A stretch of 64,000 nt of DNA from Roseiflexus sp. RS-1. GTDB lineage: Bacteria > Chloroflexota > Chloroflexia > Chloroflexales > Roseiflexaceae. Of the stretch, positions 36,113 through 44,697 are shown in pieces. Every line of letters starts with the position of its first letter. Position 1 is the first letter of the stretch. Under the pieces are notes generated by a model. That model had not been told where the DNA came from. It searched no databases and saw nothing but the letters and a program-made list of their open reading frames with translations. Position numbers and translations under genes: made by a program. The DNA is taken from assembly GCF_000016665.1 (NCBI RefSeq), contig NC_009523.1, positions 2,914,001 through 2,978,000 of the forward strand, read 5' to 3'.

Positions 36113-37345
36113 ATGCTGTACCGTGTTGAACAACGCTGCCGCGCCAGCGGTTCGCCCAATCTGCTGCCGATCCTGTCGTTCGGCGTCACGCCGCTGGCGG
36201 ATCGGTTGCTCACGGCGGATCAACTCGGCGGCAAGGAGCCATTCGCGCCGCTGACGCTGGTGTTTTGTCCGGATTCGGCGCTGCTCCAGATCCAGGAAAC
36301 TGTTGATCCCGAAGTGCTGTTCTATGCCGAATACCCCTACTTTTCGTCGGTCTCGAAATCATTGCTGAACCATTTTGCCCGCAGCGCCCAGGCGATCATG
36401 GCGTCGCGTCCGCTGGGACCGGAGAGCCTGGTGGTTGAGGCTGCCAGCAATGACGGCTATATGCTGCGGAACTTCGTCGAACGCAACATTCCGGTGCTCG
36501 GCATCGATCCGGCGCGCGCTCCGGCGGAAGCAGCACAGAAGATCGGCATTCCCACCCTCAATACGTTCTTCACCAGAGAACTGGCGCTGCAATTGCGCAA
36601 CGAGGGCAAGGCTGCCGATGTCTTTCTGGCAAACAATGTCCTGGCGCATGTGCCCGATCTCAATGGTTTCGTGAGCGGCATCCGCATTATGCTCAAGGAT
36701 GACGGTATTGCGGTGATCGAGTGTCCGTATGTGGTCGATCTGGTCGATCACTGCGAGTTCGATACCATCTATCACCAGCATCTCTGTTACTTCTCGGTGA
36801 CGGCGCTCGACCGGTTGTTCCGCGCCAATGGTCTGTACCTCAACGACGTGGAGCGCACGCCGATCCACGGCGGATCGCTGCGCCTGTTCGTTGCGCGGCG
36901 CGAGGATGTTGGTGAGCGGGTGCGGGAGTTGCTGGCGATGGAGCGCGAGCGCGGCGTGGATCGGGTTGATTTCTATCGTTCGTTCGCCGATCGGGTGCGC
37001 ACTATTCGTGACGAACTGATGGCGCTGCTGCACGAGCTGAAGCGGCAGGGCAAACGGATCGCTGCATATGGCGCCGCCGCCAAAGCTACCACATTGCTGG
37101 CATACTGCCAGATCGACACCCGACTGGTCGATTTTGTCGCCGACCTGAACCCGTACAAGCAGGGCAAGTTCATGAGCGGCAGCCATCTGCCGATTGTCCC
37201 TCCGACGGCGCTGCTTGAGCAGCAACCGGATTATGTTCTGCTGCTGGCGTGGAACTTTGCCGACGAGATCCTGCGCCAGCAGGCGGAGTATCGGCAGCGC
37301 GGCGGTAAGTTCATCATTCCTATTCCCAATCCGATCATTGTGTAG
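36113..37345 (+). CDS. Class I SAM-dependent sugar C-methyltransferase
   Basis: The 410-residue protein follows the TylC3/NovU C-methyltransferase plan. An N-terminal zinc-binding region is followed by [16 protein letters not shown] motif [39 protein letters not shown] and a C-terminal domain with [28 protein letters not shown] and [11 protein letters not shown]. These enzymes methylate carbon 3 of 4-keto-6-deoxy sugars. In the zinc region only CRASG is evident near the start, so one Cys pair may be lost. GAGGAA precedes the ATG at 36113; an ATG at 36098 lacks a site. Confidence 0.85.
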   Translation: MLYRVEQRCRASGSPNLLPILSFGVTPLADRLLTADQLGGKEPFAPLTLVFCPDSALLQIQETVDPEVLFYAEYPYFSSVSKSLLNHFARSAQAIMASRPLGPESLVVEAASNDGYMLRNFVERNIPVLGIDPARAPAEAAQKIGIPTLNTFFTRELALQLRNEGKAADVFLANNVLAHVPDLNGFVSGIRIMLKDDGIAVIECPYVVDLVDHCEFDTIYHQHLCYFSVTALDRLFRANGLYLNDVERTPIHGGSLRLFVARREDVGERVRELLAMERERGVDRVDFYRSFADRVRTIRDELMALLHELKRQGKRIAAYGAAAKATTLLAYCQIDTRLVDFVADLNPYKQGKFMSGSHLPIVPPTALLEQQPDYVLLLAWNFADEILRQQAEYRQRGGKFIIPIPNPIIV

Positions 37346-37373
37346 CATGCTGCTTGTGTGAAAGAGGAACGCC

Positions 37374-38582
37374 ATGTCTGCCATACCCTGTCCGAGTTGC
37401 GGCGCTGTCGGAATGGAGATCTTCTACGAACTGGAGCGTGTGCCGGTGCACAGCGTACTGCTGCTCCCCACCCGCGAGGAAGCCATCGCCTATCCGCGCG
37501 GCGATATTCGCCTCGGCTTTTGCCAGGCGTGCGGGTTCATCAGCAATACAGCCTTCGATCCGTCGCTCCACGAGTATTCCGAACGCTACGAAGAAACGCA
37601 GGGGTATTCGCCGACGTTCAATGCGTTTGCGCGCCGGCTGGCAGAGCATGTGATCGAACGCTACGACCTGCACGGGAAGGACATCATTGAAATCGGGTGT
37701 GGCAAAGGTGAGTTCATCACTCTGCTGTGCGACCTGGGCGAAAATCGTGGCATCGGCATCGACCCGGCGTATGTTGCGCAGCGCAGCCTGGCGCGCCCCA
37801 GCGAGCGTGTGACGTTCATCACCGATTTCTATTCCGAAAAATACGCCCATCTGCGTGCAGATTTCGTCGTCTGCAAGATGACCCTGGAGCACATCCATCA
37901 GACGGCTGCGTTTGTGGGGATGGTTCGACGCACGCTTGCCGATCAGCCCCACACAACGGTTTTCTTCCAGATTCCAGACACAACCCGCGTGCTGGAGGAG
38001 ATCGGGTTCTGGGATATTTACTATGAGCATTGTTCCTACTTTACCCCTGGTTCGCTTGCGCGTCTCTTCCGGCAGTGCGGGTTTGATGTGATCGACCTGT
38101 GGCGCGACTACGGCGACCAGTATCTGATGATCGAGGCACAACCGGGCAGTGGCGCTGGGCGCACCTTCCCCGGTCTGGAGGATGACCTGGATCGCACAGC
38201 TGCGGGGGTTGCAACGCTGCGTCGTGAAGCGCCGCAGGTGCTGCACCGCTGGCGGTCGTACCTCAACGATCAGTACGCTGCCGGGCGACGGGTGGTGCTG
38301 TGGGGATCGGGATCGAAAGGGGTCGCGTTCCTCACCACGCTTGGCATCGAGCGTGAGATCACGTATACCGTGGACATCAATCCGCACAAGCATGGCATGT
38401 TCATGGCAGGAACCGGGCAGCAGATCGTCAGTCCGACATTTTTGCGCGAGTATCGACCAGATGTGGTTGTTGTGATGAATCCGATCTACCGCGACGAAAT
38501 CCAGCGCGATCTGGCGCGTCTGGGCGTGTCAGCGGACGTGGTGACGGTGGAGATGTTCGCCAGCGCGGTTACCGGTGCGTAA
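37374..38582 (+). CDS. Zn-finger class I SAM methyltransferase (C-methyltransferase-like)
   Basis: The 402-residue protein begins with a zinc motif, CPSCG at 6-10 and CQAC about 45 residues later. The Rossmann domain has IIEIGCGKGEFITLL, and GIGIDPAYV, VCKMTLEHI and YYEHCSYFTPGSL follow. The C-terminal domain has VVLWGSGSKGVAFLT, TVDINPHKHGMFMAGTGQQI and VVVMNPIYRDEI. It is a clear paralogue of the gene at 43477, which shares every motif. It probably acts on a nucleotide-linked sugar. AGAGGAAC precedes the ATG. Confidence 0.83.
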   Translation: MSAIPCPSCGAVGMEIFYELERVPVHSVLLLPTREEAIAYPRGDIRLGFCQACGFISNTAFDPSLHEYSERYEETQGYSPTFNAFARRLAEHVIERYDLHGKDIIEIGCGKGEFITLLCDLGENRGIGIDPAYVAQRSLARPSERVTFITDFYSEKYAHLRADFVVCKMTLEHIHQTAAFVGMVRRTLADQPHTTVFFQIPDTTRVLEEIGFWDIYYEHCSYFTPGSLARLFRQCGFDVIDLWRDYGDQYLMIEAQPGSGAGRTFPGLEDDLDRTAAGVATLRREAPQVLHRWRSYLNDQYAAGRRVVLWGSGSKGVAFLTTLGIEREITYTVDINPHKHGMFMAGTGQQIVSPTFLREYRPDVVVVMNPIYRDEIQRDLARLGVSADVVTVEMFASAVTGA

Positions 38583-38593
38583 TGGTCTTTGAA

Positions 38594-38685
38594 AAAATAA
38601 TCCGGTATAGCCCGCGCAGGCGGGCTTCGCCTCGCCTGGCCGAGGGCTTCAGCCCCACGGCTAGCGCGGTATACCGGATTTATTT
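38594..38685. repeat. REP-like palindromic element with nested hairpin
   Basis: Outer arms AATCCGGTATA (38599-38609) and TATACCGGATT (38670-38680) are inverted repeats. Inside are a small hairpin GCCCGC-GCAG-GCGGGC and the stretch GAGGGCTTCAGCCC. It looks like a dispersed bacterial palindromic repeat. It may also act as a terminator for the methyltransferase operon, though it has no T-run. Copies elsewhere in the genome cannot be checked here. Confidence 0.55.
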
Positions 38686-38770
38686 CTCAATCTCCATAAT
38701 GCTGCCGGTTGTCGGAGTATCGGACGTGGAACTACGCTGACGTCCGCGTCAGCGCATGAGGTGCACTACT

Positions 38771-41203
38771 ATGCCGATCCGTTATCTGCTTGCAATCATC
38801 CTTGTGCTTCTGCCAGGAGCGCTGGCAGCTTCCGCCGATCCATCGTTGCGTATCGAGAACATCCAGGTCACGCTGAGCAATGGCAGCGCCACCGTCCGCT
38901 GGACAACCAACCACTTTGCCGGCGGCGCTGTTTTCTACGGTCCTGCCGATGGCGCCTGGACAGAAACGGCGCCTTCCAGCGGCGATGGGTTCGCCCATAC
39001 CGCCGTGCTGCTCGACCTGGCGCCTGCCACAACCTACCGGTTCTGGATCACCGCCTACCGCGCCGACGGAACGAATGCCTTCTCCGCGCCGCAGGTCTTC
39101 ACGACAGCGGCAGCAACTGCCACGCCAACACCGTCTATCGGCGCGCCCGCATCGGTGATAACACCGGCATCGGGTTCGCTCGTGTCCGACGACTTCAACC
39201 GCACCGGCGGTCTCGGCGCCTGGACGTTCGTCAACCCGCGCAACGACGCCAGTTATGCGTTCACCGGAACCGATATTCGGCTCATCGTTCCCGATGGTCC
39301 GCCGCATGATCCATGGAATGCTGGCAACACGGCGGTGCGCTTGCTGCAAACGACAGCAGACGTCGACTTCGATGTCATCGCAAAGTTTAACTCGCGGGTC
39401 AGCGGGCGTATTGCGATGCAGGGGTTGATTGCGCAGGCGGACGACAACAACTACGTGCGCTTCGATATTTCGAGCAACCGCACCAGCGCAGGGGTCGAGC
39501 AGGTGCAGCTGTTCGTCGGACGGATCACCAGCGGGAGCGGAACGCAGCTCAAATCCAGCTCGCTGACCAACCCCGGTCATCCGACCTGGTTGCGCATAAC
39601 GCGTAGCGGCGCGAACTGGCAGTTTCACTACTCGTTCGACGGGACGAACTGGACGACATTCCACACCGAAGCCATTGCGCTGACAGTGACCAGCGTGGGC
39701 GTGTTCGCGGGGAATGCGGATCCAACCAACCGCTACGCGCAGCCGTTCACTGCCGCAATCGATTATTTCCACGTTGCAAGCGCCCCGCTCGCTGATGATC
39801 CGCTGTCGTTCACCGATGTCACCCCGCCGTTGCTCGCCATGCCGCCGCATACTGTCAGTGGAACCACATTTGCCGTGCGGGGTTTTACCGACGAACCGAC
39901 GACGGCGCAGTTGACCTACGCCTCGCGTACCGCGTCGGGCGGGACGCTGAGCAGTCCGTTGAGTCAGTCGCACAGTTTCACCATACCCGGCTTGCAACCG
40001 GCGACGACCTACCATTATACCCTCACCGTCACCGATGTCGCCGGGAATCAACGGCGCGCAACCGGCGTGTTCCGCGTCCTGCCGACGGCGGTGGGGAGCA
40101 ACCCGGTGATCGACGTATGGGGCGGCGATACTCAGACCTTCGGAGCGCGCGGCGCGCCGCAGCGCTGGATCAATGTGATGGGAATGGTGAGCGACAGTGA
40201 TGGGTTCGACACCACATTCAGCAATTTCAACACACCGGCCTGGCCCCTGCGCTATCGCCTGAACGGGGGCGCTGATCGGTCATTGATGCCAGGACCAGGG
40301 TCCTATCCTGAATCGCAGCGGAACTGGCGCAGAGTGTATACTGCGGGGGAGTTCAATATCGAGATCGACCGGAACGAACTGACGCCGGGCGCGAATACCC
40401 TGGAGATCACGGCGGTCGATCGGCTTGGAAACACCAGTACCCGGACAGTAACGCTGAATTATGTGGCAGGAGCGACCTGGCCGCTTCCCTATGCCGTTGA
40501 CTGGCAAACCACAGAGCAGGTCAGCGACGCAGCTCAGCCGGTCGATGGGTTGTGGGCGTTAGAAGCGGACAGCGTGCGCCCGGTGTGGACCGGCTACGAC
40601 CGGTTGCTGGCAATCGGGGATGTCACGTGGCAGAACTACGAAGTGACTGTGCCGGTCACCATTCATGAGATCGATATGTACCGCGGACAGCGACCGAACA
40701 GCGGCGGACCGGGAGTCGGGCTGCTGTTGCGCTGGCAGGGGCACTGGGACGCGCCACCCGCTACGGAAACACAGCCGCGCTGGGTGTACTATCCAATGGG
40801 GGCGCTGGGGTGGTACCGCCTGGATCGCTTTCCGGACAGCAGTTCATCGCAGCGCATATTTCACCTGCACCTCGACACCGGCGCAACAACGGTATTTGCA
40901 CGCGATCTGACCGCCATGCGGTTGACGATTGGCGAAACGTACATCTTCAAAATGCGGGTACAGACCGATACTGGCGGCGCTCACCGGTACTGGTTGAAGG
41001 TGTGGCCCGCAGGCGGAACGGAACCGGTCGGATGGACGGTGGCAGGAACGGCGCCAGCGGGCGATCAACCGCTGAGTCAGGGATCATTGCTGCTGGTGGC
41101 GCACCACGTAGACGCAAGTTTTGGCGACATCACCGTGCAACCATCGCTGGACACAGGCGAACTTCAGCAGCGTATCTGGCTTCCATTGGTCACGCGACCA
41201 TGA
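38771..41203 (+). CDS. Large secreted protein with Fn3 and laminin-G-like domains and LPL tail
   Basis: The 810-residue protein starts with a signal peptide (IRYLLAIILVLLPGALAASA, cut after the last Ala). An Fn3-like domain at about 20-115 is followed by a Thr/Pro linker, then a concanavalin-like domain of DUF1349 type at about 145-340 (DDFNRTGGLGAWTF, FDVIAKFNSRVSG, YVRFDISSNRT, YSFDGTNWTTFHTE). A second Fn3-like region at about 365-450, a bacterial Ig-like part and another jelly-roll of about 210 residues follow. The protein ends IWLPLVTRP. Probably binds or processes surface polysaccharide. GAGGTG precedes the ATG at 38771. Confidence 0.72.
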   Translation: MPIRYLLAIILVLLPGALAASADPSLRIENIQVTLSNGSATVRWTTNHFAGGAVFYGPADGAWTETAPSSGDGFAHTAVLLDLAPATTYRFWITAYRADGTNAFSAPQVFTTAAATATPTPSIGAPASVITPASGSLVSDDFNRTGGLGAWTFVNPRNDASYAFTGTDIRLIVPDGPPHDPWNAGNTAVRLLQTTADVDFDVIAKFNSRVSGRIAMQGLIAQADDNNYVRFDISSNRTSAGVEQVQLFVGRITSGSGTQLKSSSLTNPGHPTWLRITRSGANWQFHYSFDGTNWTTFHTEAIALTVTSVGVFAGNADPTNRYAQPFTAAIDYFHVASAPLADDPLSFTDVTPPLLAMPPHTVSGTTFAVRGFTDEPTTAQLTYASRTASGGTLSSPLSQSHSFTIPGLQPATTYHYTLTVTDVAGNQRRATGVFRVLPTAVGSNPVIDVWGGDTQTFGARGAPQRWINVMGMVSDSDGFDTTFSNFNTPAWPLRYRLNGGADRSLMPGPGSYPESQRNWRRVYTAGEFNIEIDRNELTPGANTLEITAVDRLGNTSTRTVTLNYVAGATWPLPYAVDWQTTEQVSDAAQPVDGLWALEADSVRPVWTGYDRLLAIGDVTWQNYEVTVPVTIHEIDMYRGQRPNSGGPGVGLLLRWQGHWDAPPATETQPRWVYYPMGALGWYRLDRFPDSSSSQRIFHLHLDTGATTVFARDLTAMRLTIGETYIFKMRVQTDTGGAHRYWLKVWPAGGTEPVGWTVAGTAPAGDQPLSQGSLLLVAHHVDASFGDITVQPSLDTGELQQRIWLPLVTRP

Positions 41204-41284
41204 TCCGGTCTGGGGGTCACGTCAACAACGTCGCCCAACCCCGTGCCGCTATGTGAGGCGGAAAAGATGAGAGGAGGGCTTCCC

Positions 41285-41754
41285 GTGCTGACCCACATCA
41301 CGCGCCGCACCGGATGCGGCACATCGCTGGATTACCTTCTGGGTATTCCGGAGTTCGCTGCGATGTTCAGCAAAATAGCGATGCCGCCCTGGAGATATGA
41401 GACCGGCTACAATCTGCGCGGTGAACTTGCTCTGCTCTGGGGGGTTTTGCAGGCAGCGACGCGCTACAAAGGTCTACTGCTGTTCACCGGTCGCGGGCGA
41501 TTCAAACCGGAAGTGCTGGCAGTGTTCCTGCTGAGTTTTCTTCCATGTCGCTGGCGTCCAACCATCGTCTTCTGTGGCGAAGCATGGGAACCCAACTCTG
41601 GCTGGCGCGCCGTTGTCGACCGCATGATCGTGCGATTCGCTGATCGCGCAATCAGTCGCTACGCGCTGCTGTCGAGCGATGAACAACGCCTCTTTCCGAT
41701 GATCTGGGGCATCGATCCGAACAAAGTTCGCTTTGTTCCATACATGTATACATT
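41285..41754 (+). pseudogene. Glycosyltransferase gene split by an IS element, 5' part
   Basis: The first 156 codons of a glycosyltransferase open at a GTG at 41285, seven bases after GAGGAGGG. The segment contains VFCGEAWEPNSGW and the hinge region FVPYMYT. The frame then runs into the IS and stops at 41845. If the IS and one target copy are removed, codon 157 (TTG) joins exactly in frame to the segment from 42885, giving a 358-residue GT-B protein. The missing donor domain makes this half inactive. Confidence 0.82.
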
Positions 41755-41762
41755 AGACTTCA

Positions 41763-42295
41763 TCAAGATTCGTTTTGATTTTTGGACTGCTTTTTGCGTT
41801 TCAGCCAAATTCGGAAGTTATGCAGCCCGCAACATGTTTCCATGACCATATCCCGAAATTCGGAACAACTGAAGCGGATAATGTCGTGAATGATTCGATA
41901 CCGCTTGATATCGCCGATAACATGTTCAATACGAACGCGAACGGATGAGATACGCCGGTTTTCCTCCTTTTCCTGCGGCGTGAGGGTTCCATTGCGCGGC
42001 TTCTTCTTTGGCTGCATAATCTGGACGCCAGGCAGGGTAAATCCTTGAAATCCGGCGTCTTGATAGAGAATGCTCGCGTTTGGAAGGGTGTATCCCGCTT
42101 CATCCGCAATACATTTATCGTGGACCCTTCCTTCGTAGGTGTCACTCAAAAAGTGAATAGAGCCAAACTCATCAATGATGAGAACGTTCTTAAGCGTATG
42201 TCGTTTCTTCTTACCGCTGTAATACAACTCCCGGTCGACTTTGTCGCTTGGACGGCGAATGGGACGTTCTACGCCGTCATGGATAAAAAGGGGGG
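41763..42295 (-). CDS. Transposase, catalytic part (frame B)
   Basis: The DDE_Tnp_4 domain lies here: IHDGVERPIRRPSDKVDRE leads to YYSGKKKRHTLKNVLI, VHDKCIADEAGYTLP, ILYQDAGFQGF (Asp of the triad), and the C-terminal VRIEHVIGDIKRYRI with the final Glu. The frame is -1 relative to frame A and has no convincing start of its own. It is therefore read either by a -1 shift at the run of six C and five T (42295-42285) or not at all. Its stop codon lies inside the left terminal repeat. Confidence 0.75.
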
Positions 42296-42820
42296 CGCTT
42301 TTGTCGCATGCGACGGTTCTTCACACGACGGTTCTTCACACGACGGTTCTTCACACGACGGTTCTTCACACGACGGTTCTTCACACGACGGTTCTTCACA
42401 CGACGGTTCTTCACACGACGGTTCTTCCTGCAATCGCCTCGCCAGGTCGTCGGCAGTGCGCGCAGGCAGGAGATTTTGCTGTGAAAGCGCATAGTTCAGC
42501 GCTCCGTGCAAAAGATGCACCCATTTGCTTACGTTTGATTGGCTCATTTGAAAGAGGTGTCCGTGCATCACTTGCGTTGGGTTTTGTTTTAAGTAGGTCA
42601 AAATAAAGAGCAATTTATCTTCTGTTGTCGGAAGCGGCGAGTTTGCATACGAGACGTAGCGACGACAATATCGGACGCGGCCATCAATCGTGCGACGTTT
42701 CATATACGCTTCAAATGCGGCGTGGAAGATCGGAACCAGCGCGTGGAACTCTTCAACGGTCAGTCCGGTCATAGAGCGTAATTTCTCCGGATTTTCGATA
42801 ATGGATCGATACTTACACAT
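42269..42820 (-). CDS. Transposase, N-terminal helix-turn-helix part (frame A)
   Basis: A 183-residue frame: the first 135 residues hold the HTH region of this IS5 group (LTVEEFHALVPIF, LPTTEDKLLFILTYLKQNPTQ, FQMSQSNVSKWVHLL). It is followed by eight copies of EEPSC/H, coded by 15-base repeats. The frame ends 17 residues later at 42269, after the slippery C/T run. In relatives this part is joined to the DDE domain in one protein. GGAG lies before the ATG at 42820. Confidence 0.78.
   Translation of the reverse strand: MCKYRSIIENPEKLRSMTGLTVEEFHALVPIFHAAFEAYMKRRTIDGRVRYCRRYVSYANSPLPTTEDKLLFILTYLKQNPTQVMHGHLFQMSQSNVSKWVHLLHGALNYALSQQNLLPARTADDLARRLQEEPSCEEPSCEEPSCEEPSCEEPSCEEPSCEEPSCEEPSHATKAPPFLSMTA
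42311..42430. repeat. 15-bp coding minisatellite, eight units, in the transposase gene
   Basis: The unit CGACGGTTCTTCACA repeats at 42311, 42326, 42341, 42356, 42371, 42386 and 42401 without change. A last, altered unit begins at 42416. On the coding strand each unit encodes EEPSC. Perfect identity points to recent slippage expansion. Confidence 0.95.
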
Positions 42821-42883
42821 CGTTTTTCTCCATTTTCAGATTGTACAAAAATAGTATATCACTAAATCTTGATGATGTCTATT

Positions 42884-43490
42884 GACGGAAGAAGAACGTG
42901 CAAAACCGGTCGAACGAGGAACATACATCTTTGCTGGCGGCAACTCATTTCGTGATTACGGACCGCTGGTTGAGGCAGCACGCGCACTGCCTGAATATCA
43001 GTTTGTTTGCGCAACGCGCAAACTTGACGGATACCCGAATCTTCCATCAAATGTGCGTGCCGGGCAGGTGCCGACGAACGTATTTTCAGAGTTGCTGCGT
43101 GGTGCGAGTGTTGTGGTTGTGCCGCTGCGCATGGGAACAAAGCGCGCAAGCGGGCAGCAAACCTATCTGAACGCAATGGCGCTTGGGAAACTGGTAATTG
43201 TCAATGATGCTTTTGGTGTTCGTGACTATGTTCGTCACCGCGAGAACGGATTGATCGTCACCGGTTCACCCGACAGTTACGTCGAGGCGTTGCGCTGGGC
43301 GTTCGATCCGGCGAATGCATCAGAGGTCGAACGAATGATTGCACAGGCGCGCGAGGACGCCCTCCAGCGTTTCAACCCGACGCAGCACGCGCGTATGCTG
43401 GTGGCGATGATGCAGGACGCGCTTGCTGGCGAAACACCATGCTCTTCGTCGCCATACCGTGTGAATGAGGTCAACAGTGACACATCCTGA
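42884..43490 (+). pseudogene. Glycosyltransferase gene split by an IS element, 3' part
   Basis: Continues the gene interrupted at 41754. The 201 residues form the donor domain: TYIFAGGNSFRDYGPLVEAA, VPTNVFSELLRGASVVVVPL, ASGQQTYLNAMALGKLVI, and DAFGVRDYVRHRENGLIV. No ribosome site or start serves this half alone, apart from a TTG at 42882. The stop overlaps the 5' end of the next methyltransferase gene by 14 bases. Confidence 0.8.
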
Positions 43491-44697
43491 TCCTGCTTCC
43501 TTCTGGCAACGACCGGCAGACGAGACGCTGTCGTGTCCAATCTGTGGATCCCGCAGCCTCACAATGTTCATGGACGTGCCGCAGATGCCGATCTACTGCA
43601 ACGTGCTGTGGGAGTCGCGCGAGGCAGCATTGCAGGCGCCGCGCGGCGACCTGATGCTGGGGTACTGCCCGCAATGCAGTCATATCTCCAACTATGCGTT
43701 CGATCCATCCAATATGGACTATTCGCAGCAGTACGAAAATTCACTCCACTTTTCAGGGCGCTTTCAGCAATATGCAACCGATCTGGCGGAGCGCTTGATC
43801 GAACGTTATGATCTGCGCGGAAAGGATATTCTTGAGATCGGATGCGGCAAGGGCGATTTTCTGCGCCAGATCTGTCGTGCGGGCGGCAATCGCGGGATCG
43901 GTTTCGATAAGAGTTATGTCCCTGACCCGGAGCGTGACGCTGCGGAACCAGATGTGCGTTTCGTCGTTGATTTTTTCAGCCAGGCGTATGCCCACGAACC
44001 GGCAGATCTGATCGTGTGCCGCCACGTTCTTGAACATATCGACCATCCACGTGCGTTTCTCGCAGAGATTCGGCGCGCGATCGGACCTGATCGCAGTCCG
44101 GTGGTATATGTTGAGGTTCCAAATGTGCTCTGGACACTGCGCGATCTGGGGATCTGGGACATCATCTATGAGCACTGTTCGTACTTCAGCCCGGCATCGC
44201 TGACGTATCTGTTCGAAGTGTCCGGTTTTCACATTCTCGATGTGCGTGAGGAGTTTGGCGGTCAGTTTCTGGCTATCGAGGCGCAACCGGCATCTGGGGA
44301 AGTGTTGCCATCGGCGCGCACCCGGCTGGACTTCGAGCAGATGGCGCGCGATGTGCAGACGTTTGGCGAGCGGTATCGCGCAAAGGTGCACGAATGGCGC
44401 ACCCGATTGAGCGACCTTGTGCAACGTAAGGCGCGCACAGTGGTGTGGGGCGCCGGCTCAAAAGGCGTCACATTCCTGAACATTTTCCGCGATCTTCAGG
44501 CGGTAACGCTGGTTGTCGATGTGAACCCGCGCAAGCAGGGCAAATTCGTCGCTGGCAGCGGGCAACAGATCGTTGCGCCGGATCTTCTGCGCGACTATCA
44601 ACCAGATGTCGTTCTGGTGATGAATGCTCTCTACCTGAACGAAATCTGCGACATGCTCGCGGCGCTGAGTGTCACGGCGACCGTCGAGAGCGTGTAG
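43477..44697 (+). CDS. Zn-finger class I SAM methyltransferase (C-methyltransferase-like)
   Basis: The 406-residue protein is a paralogue of the one at 37374. The zinc motif is CPICG with CPQC some 45 residues on. SAM motif I is ILEIGCGKGDFLRQI, followed by VCRHVLEHIDHPRAF and YEHCSYFSPASL. The C-terminal domain has VVWGAGSKGVTFL, VVDVNPRKQGKFVAGSGQQI and LVMNALYLNEI. The GTG at 43477 is preferred because GAGG lies before it; an ATG at 43465 is possible. It probably methylates a sugar of the same polysaccharide. Confidence 0.83.
   Translation: MTHPDPASFWQRPADETLSCPICGSRSLTMFMDVPQMPIYCNVLWESREAALQAPRGDLMLGYCPQCSHISNYAFDPSNMDYSQQYENSLHFSGRFQQYATDLAERLIERYDLRGKDILEIGCGKGDFLRQICRAGGNRGIGFDKSYVPDPERDAAEPDVRFVVDFFSQAYAHEPADLIVCRHVLEHIDHPRAFLAEIRRAIGPDRSPVVYVEVPNVLWTLRDLGIWDIIYEHCSYFSPASLTYLFEVSGFHILDVREEFGGQFLAIEAQPASGEVLPSARTRLDFEQMARDVQTFGERYRAKVHEWRTRLSDLVQRKARTVVWGAGSKGVTFLNIFRDLQAVTLVVDVNPRKQGKFVAGSGQQIVAPDLLRDYQPDVVLVMNALYLNEICDMLAALSVTATVESV

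Larger units (their letters stand above)
41755..42880 (-). mobile_element. Insertion sequence, IS5-type (DDE_Tnp_4 transposase), 1126 bp
   Basis: The ends are AGACTTCATCAAGATT (41755-41770) and, inverted, AGACATCATCAAGATT (42880-42865), 15 of 16 identical. ATT flanks both ends (41752-41754 and 42881-42883) as a probable target duplication; a 2-bp TA duplication with ends one base shorter is also possible. It carries two overlapping transposase frames on the minus strand. Its A+T content is visibly higher than that of its surroundings, so it came in recently. Confidence 0.88.

Noticed and set aside
36359-38393. Long minus-strand frames of 341 and 352 residues opposite the methyltransferase genes
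   Set aside because: Their products are rich in His, Gln, Arg and Cys with no domain, while the + strand frames carry clear SAM and zinc motifs. They are antisense shadows of GC-rich codons.
38732-40051. A 439-residue minus-strand frame opposite the Fn3/laminin-G protein
   Set aside because: Composition is Arg/Gly/Val-rich without motifs, and the + strand has a signal peptide and recognisable domains.
42311-42430. CRISPR-like repeat array
   Set aside because: The 15-bp units are directly adjacent with no spacers and lie in coding sequence.
42045-42494. A + strand frame with GSSHD repeats across the IS
   Set aside because: It is the antisense reading of the EEPSC minisatellite; the transposase motifs lie on the minus strand.
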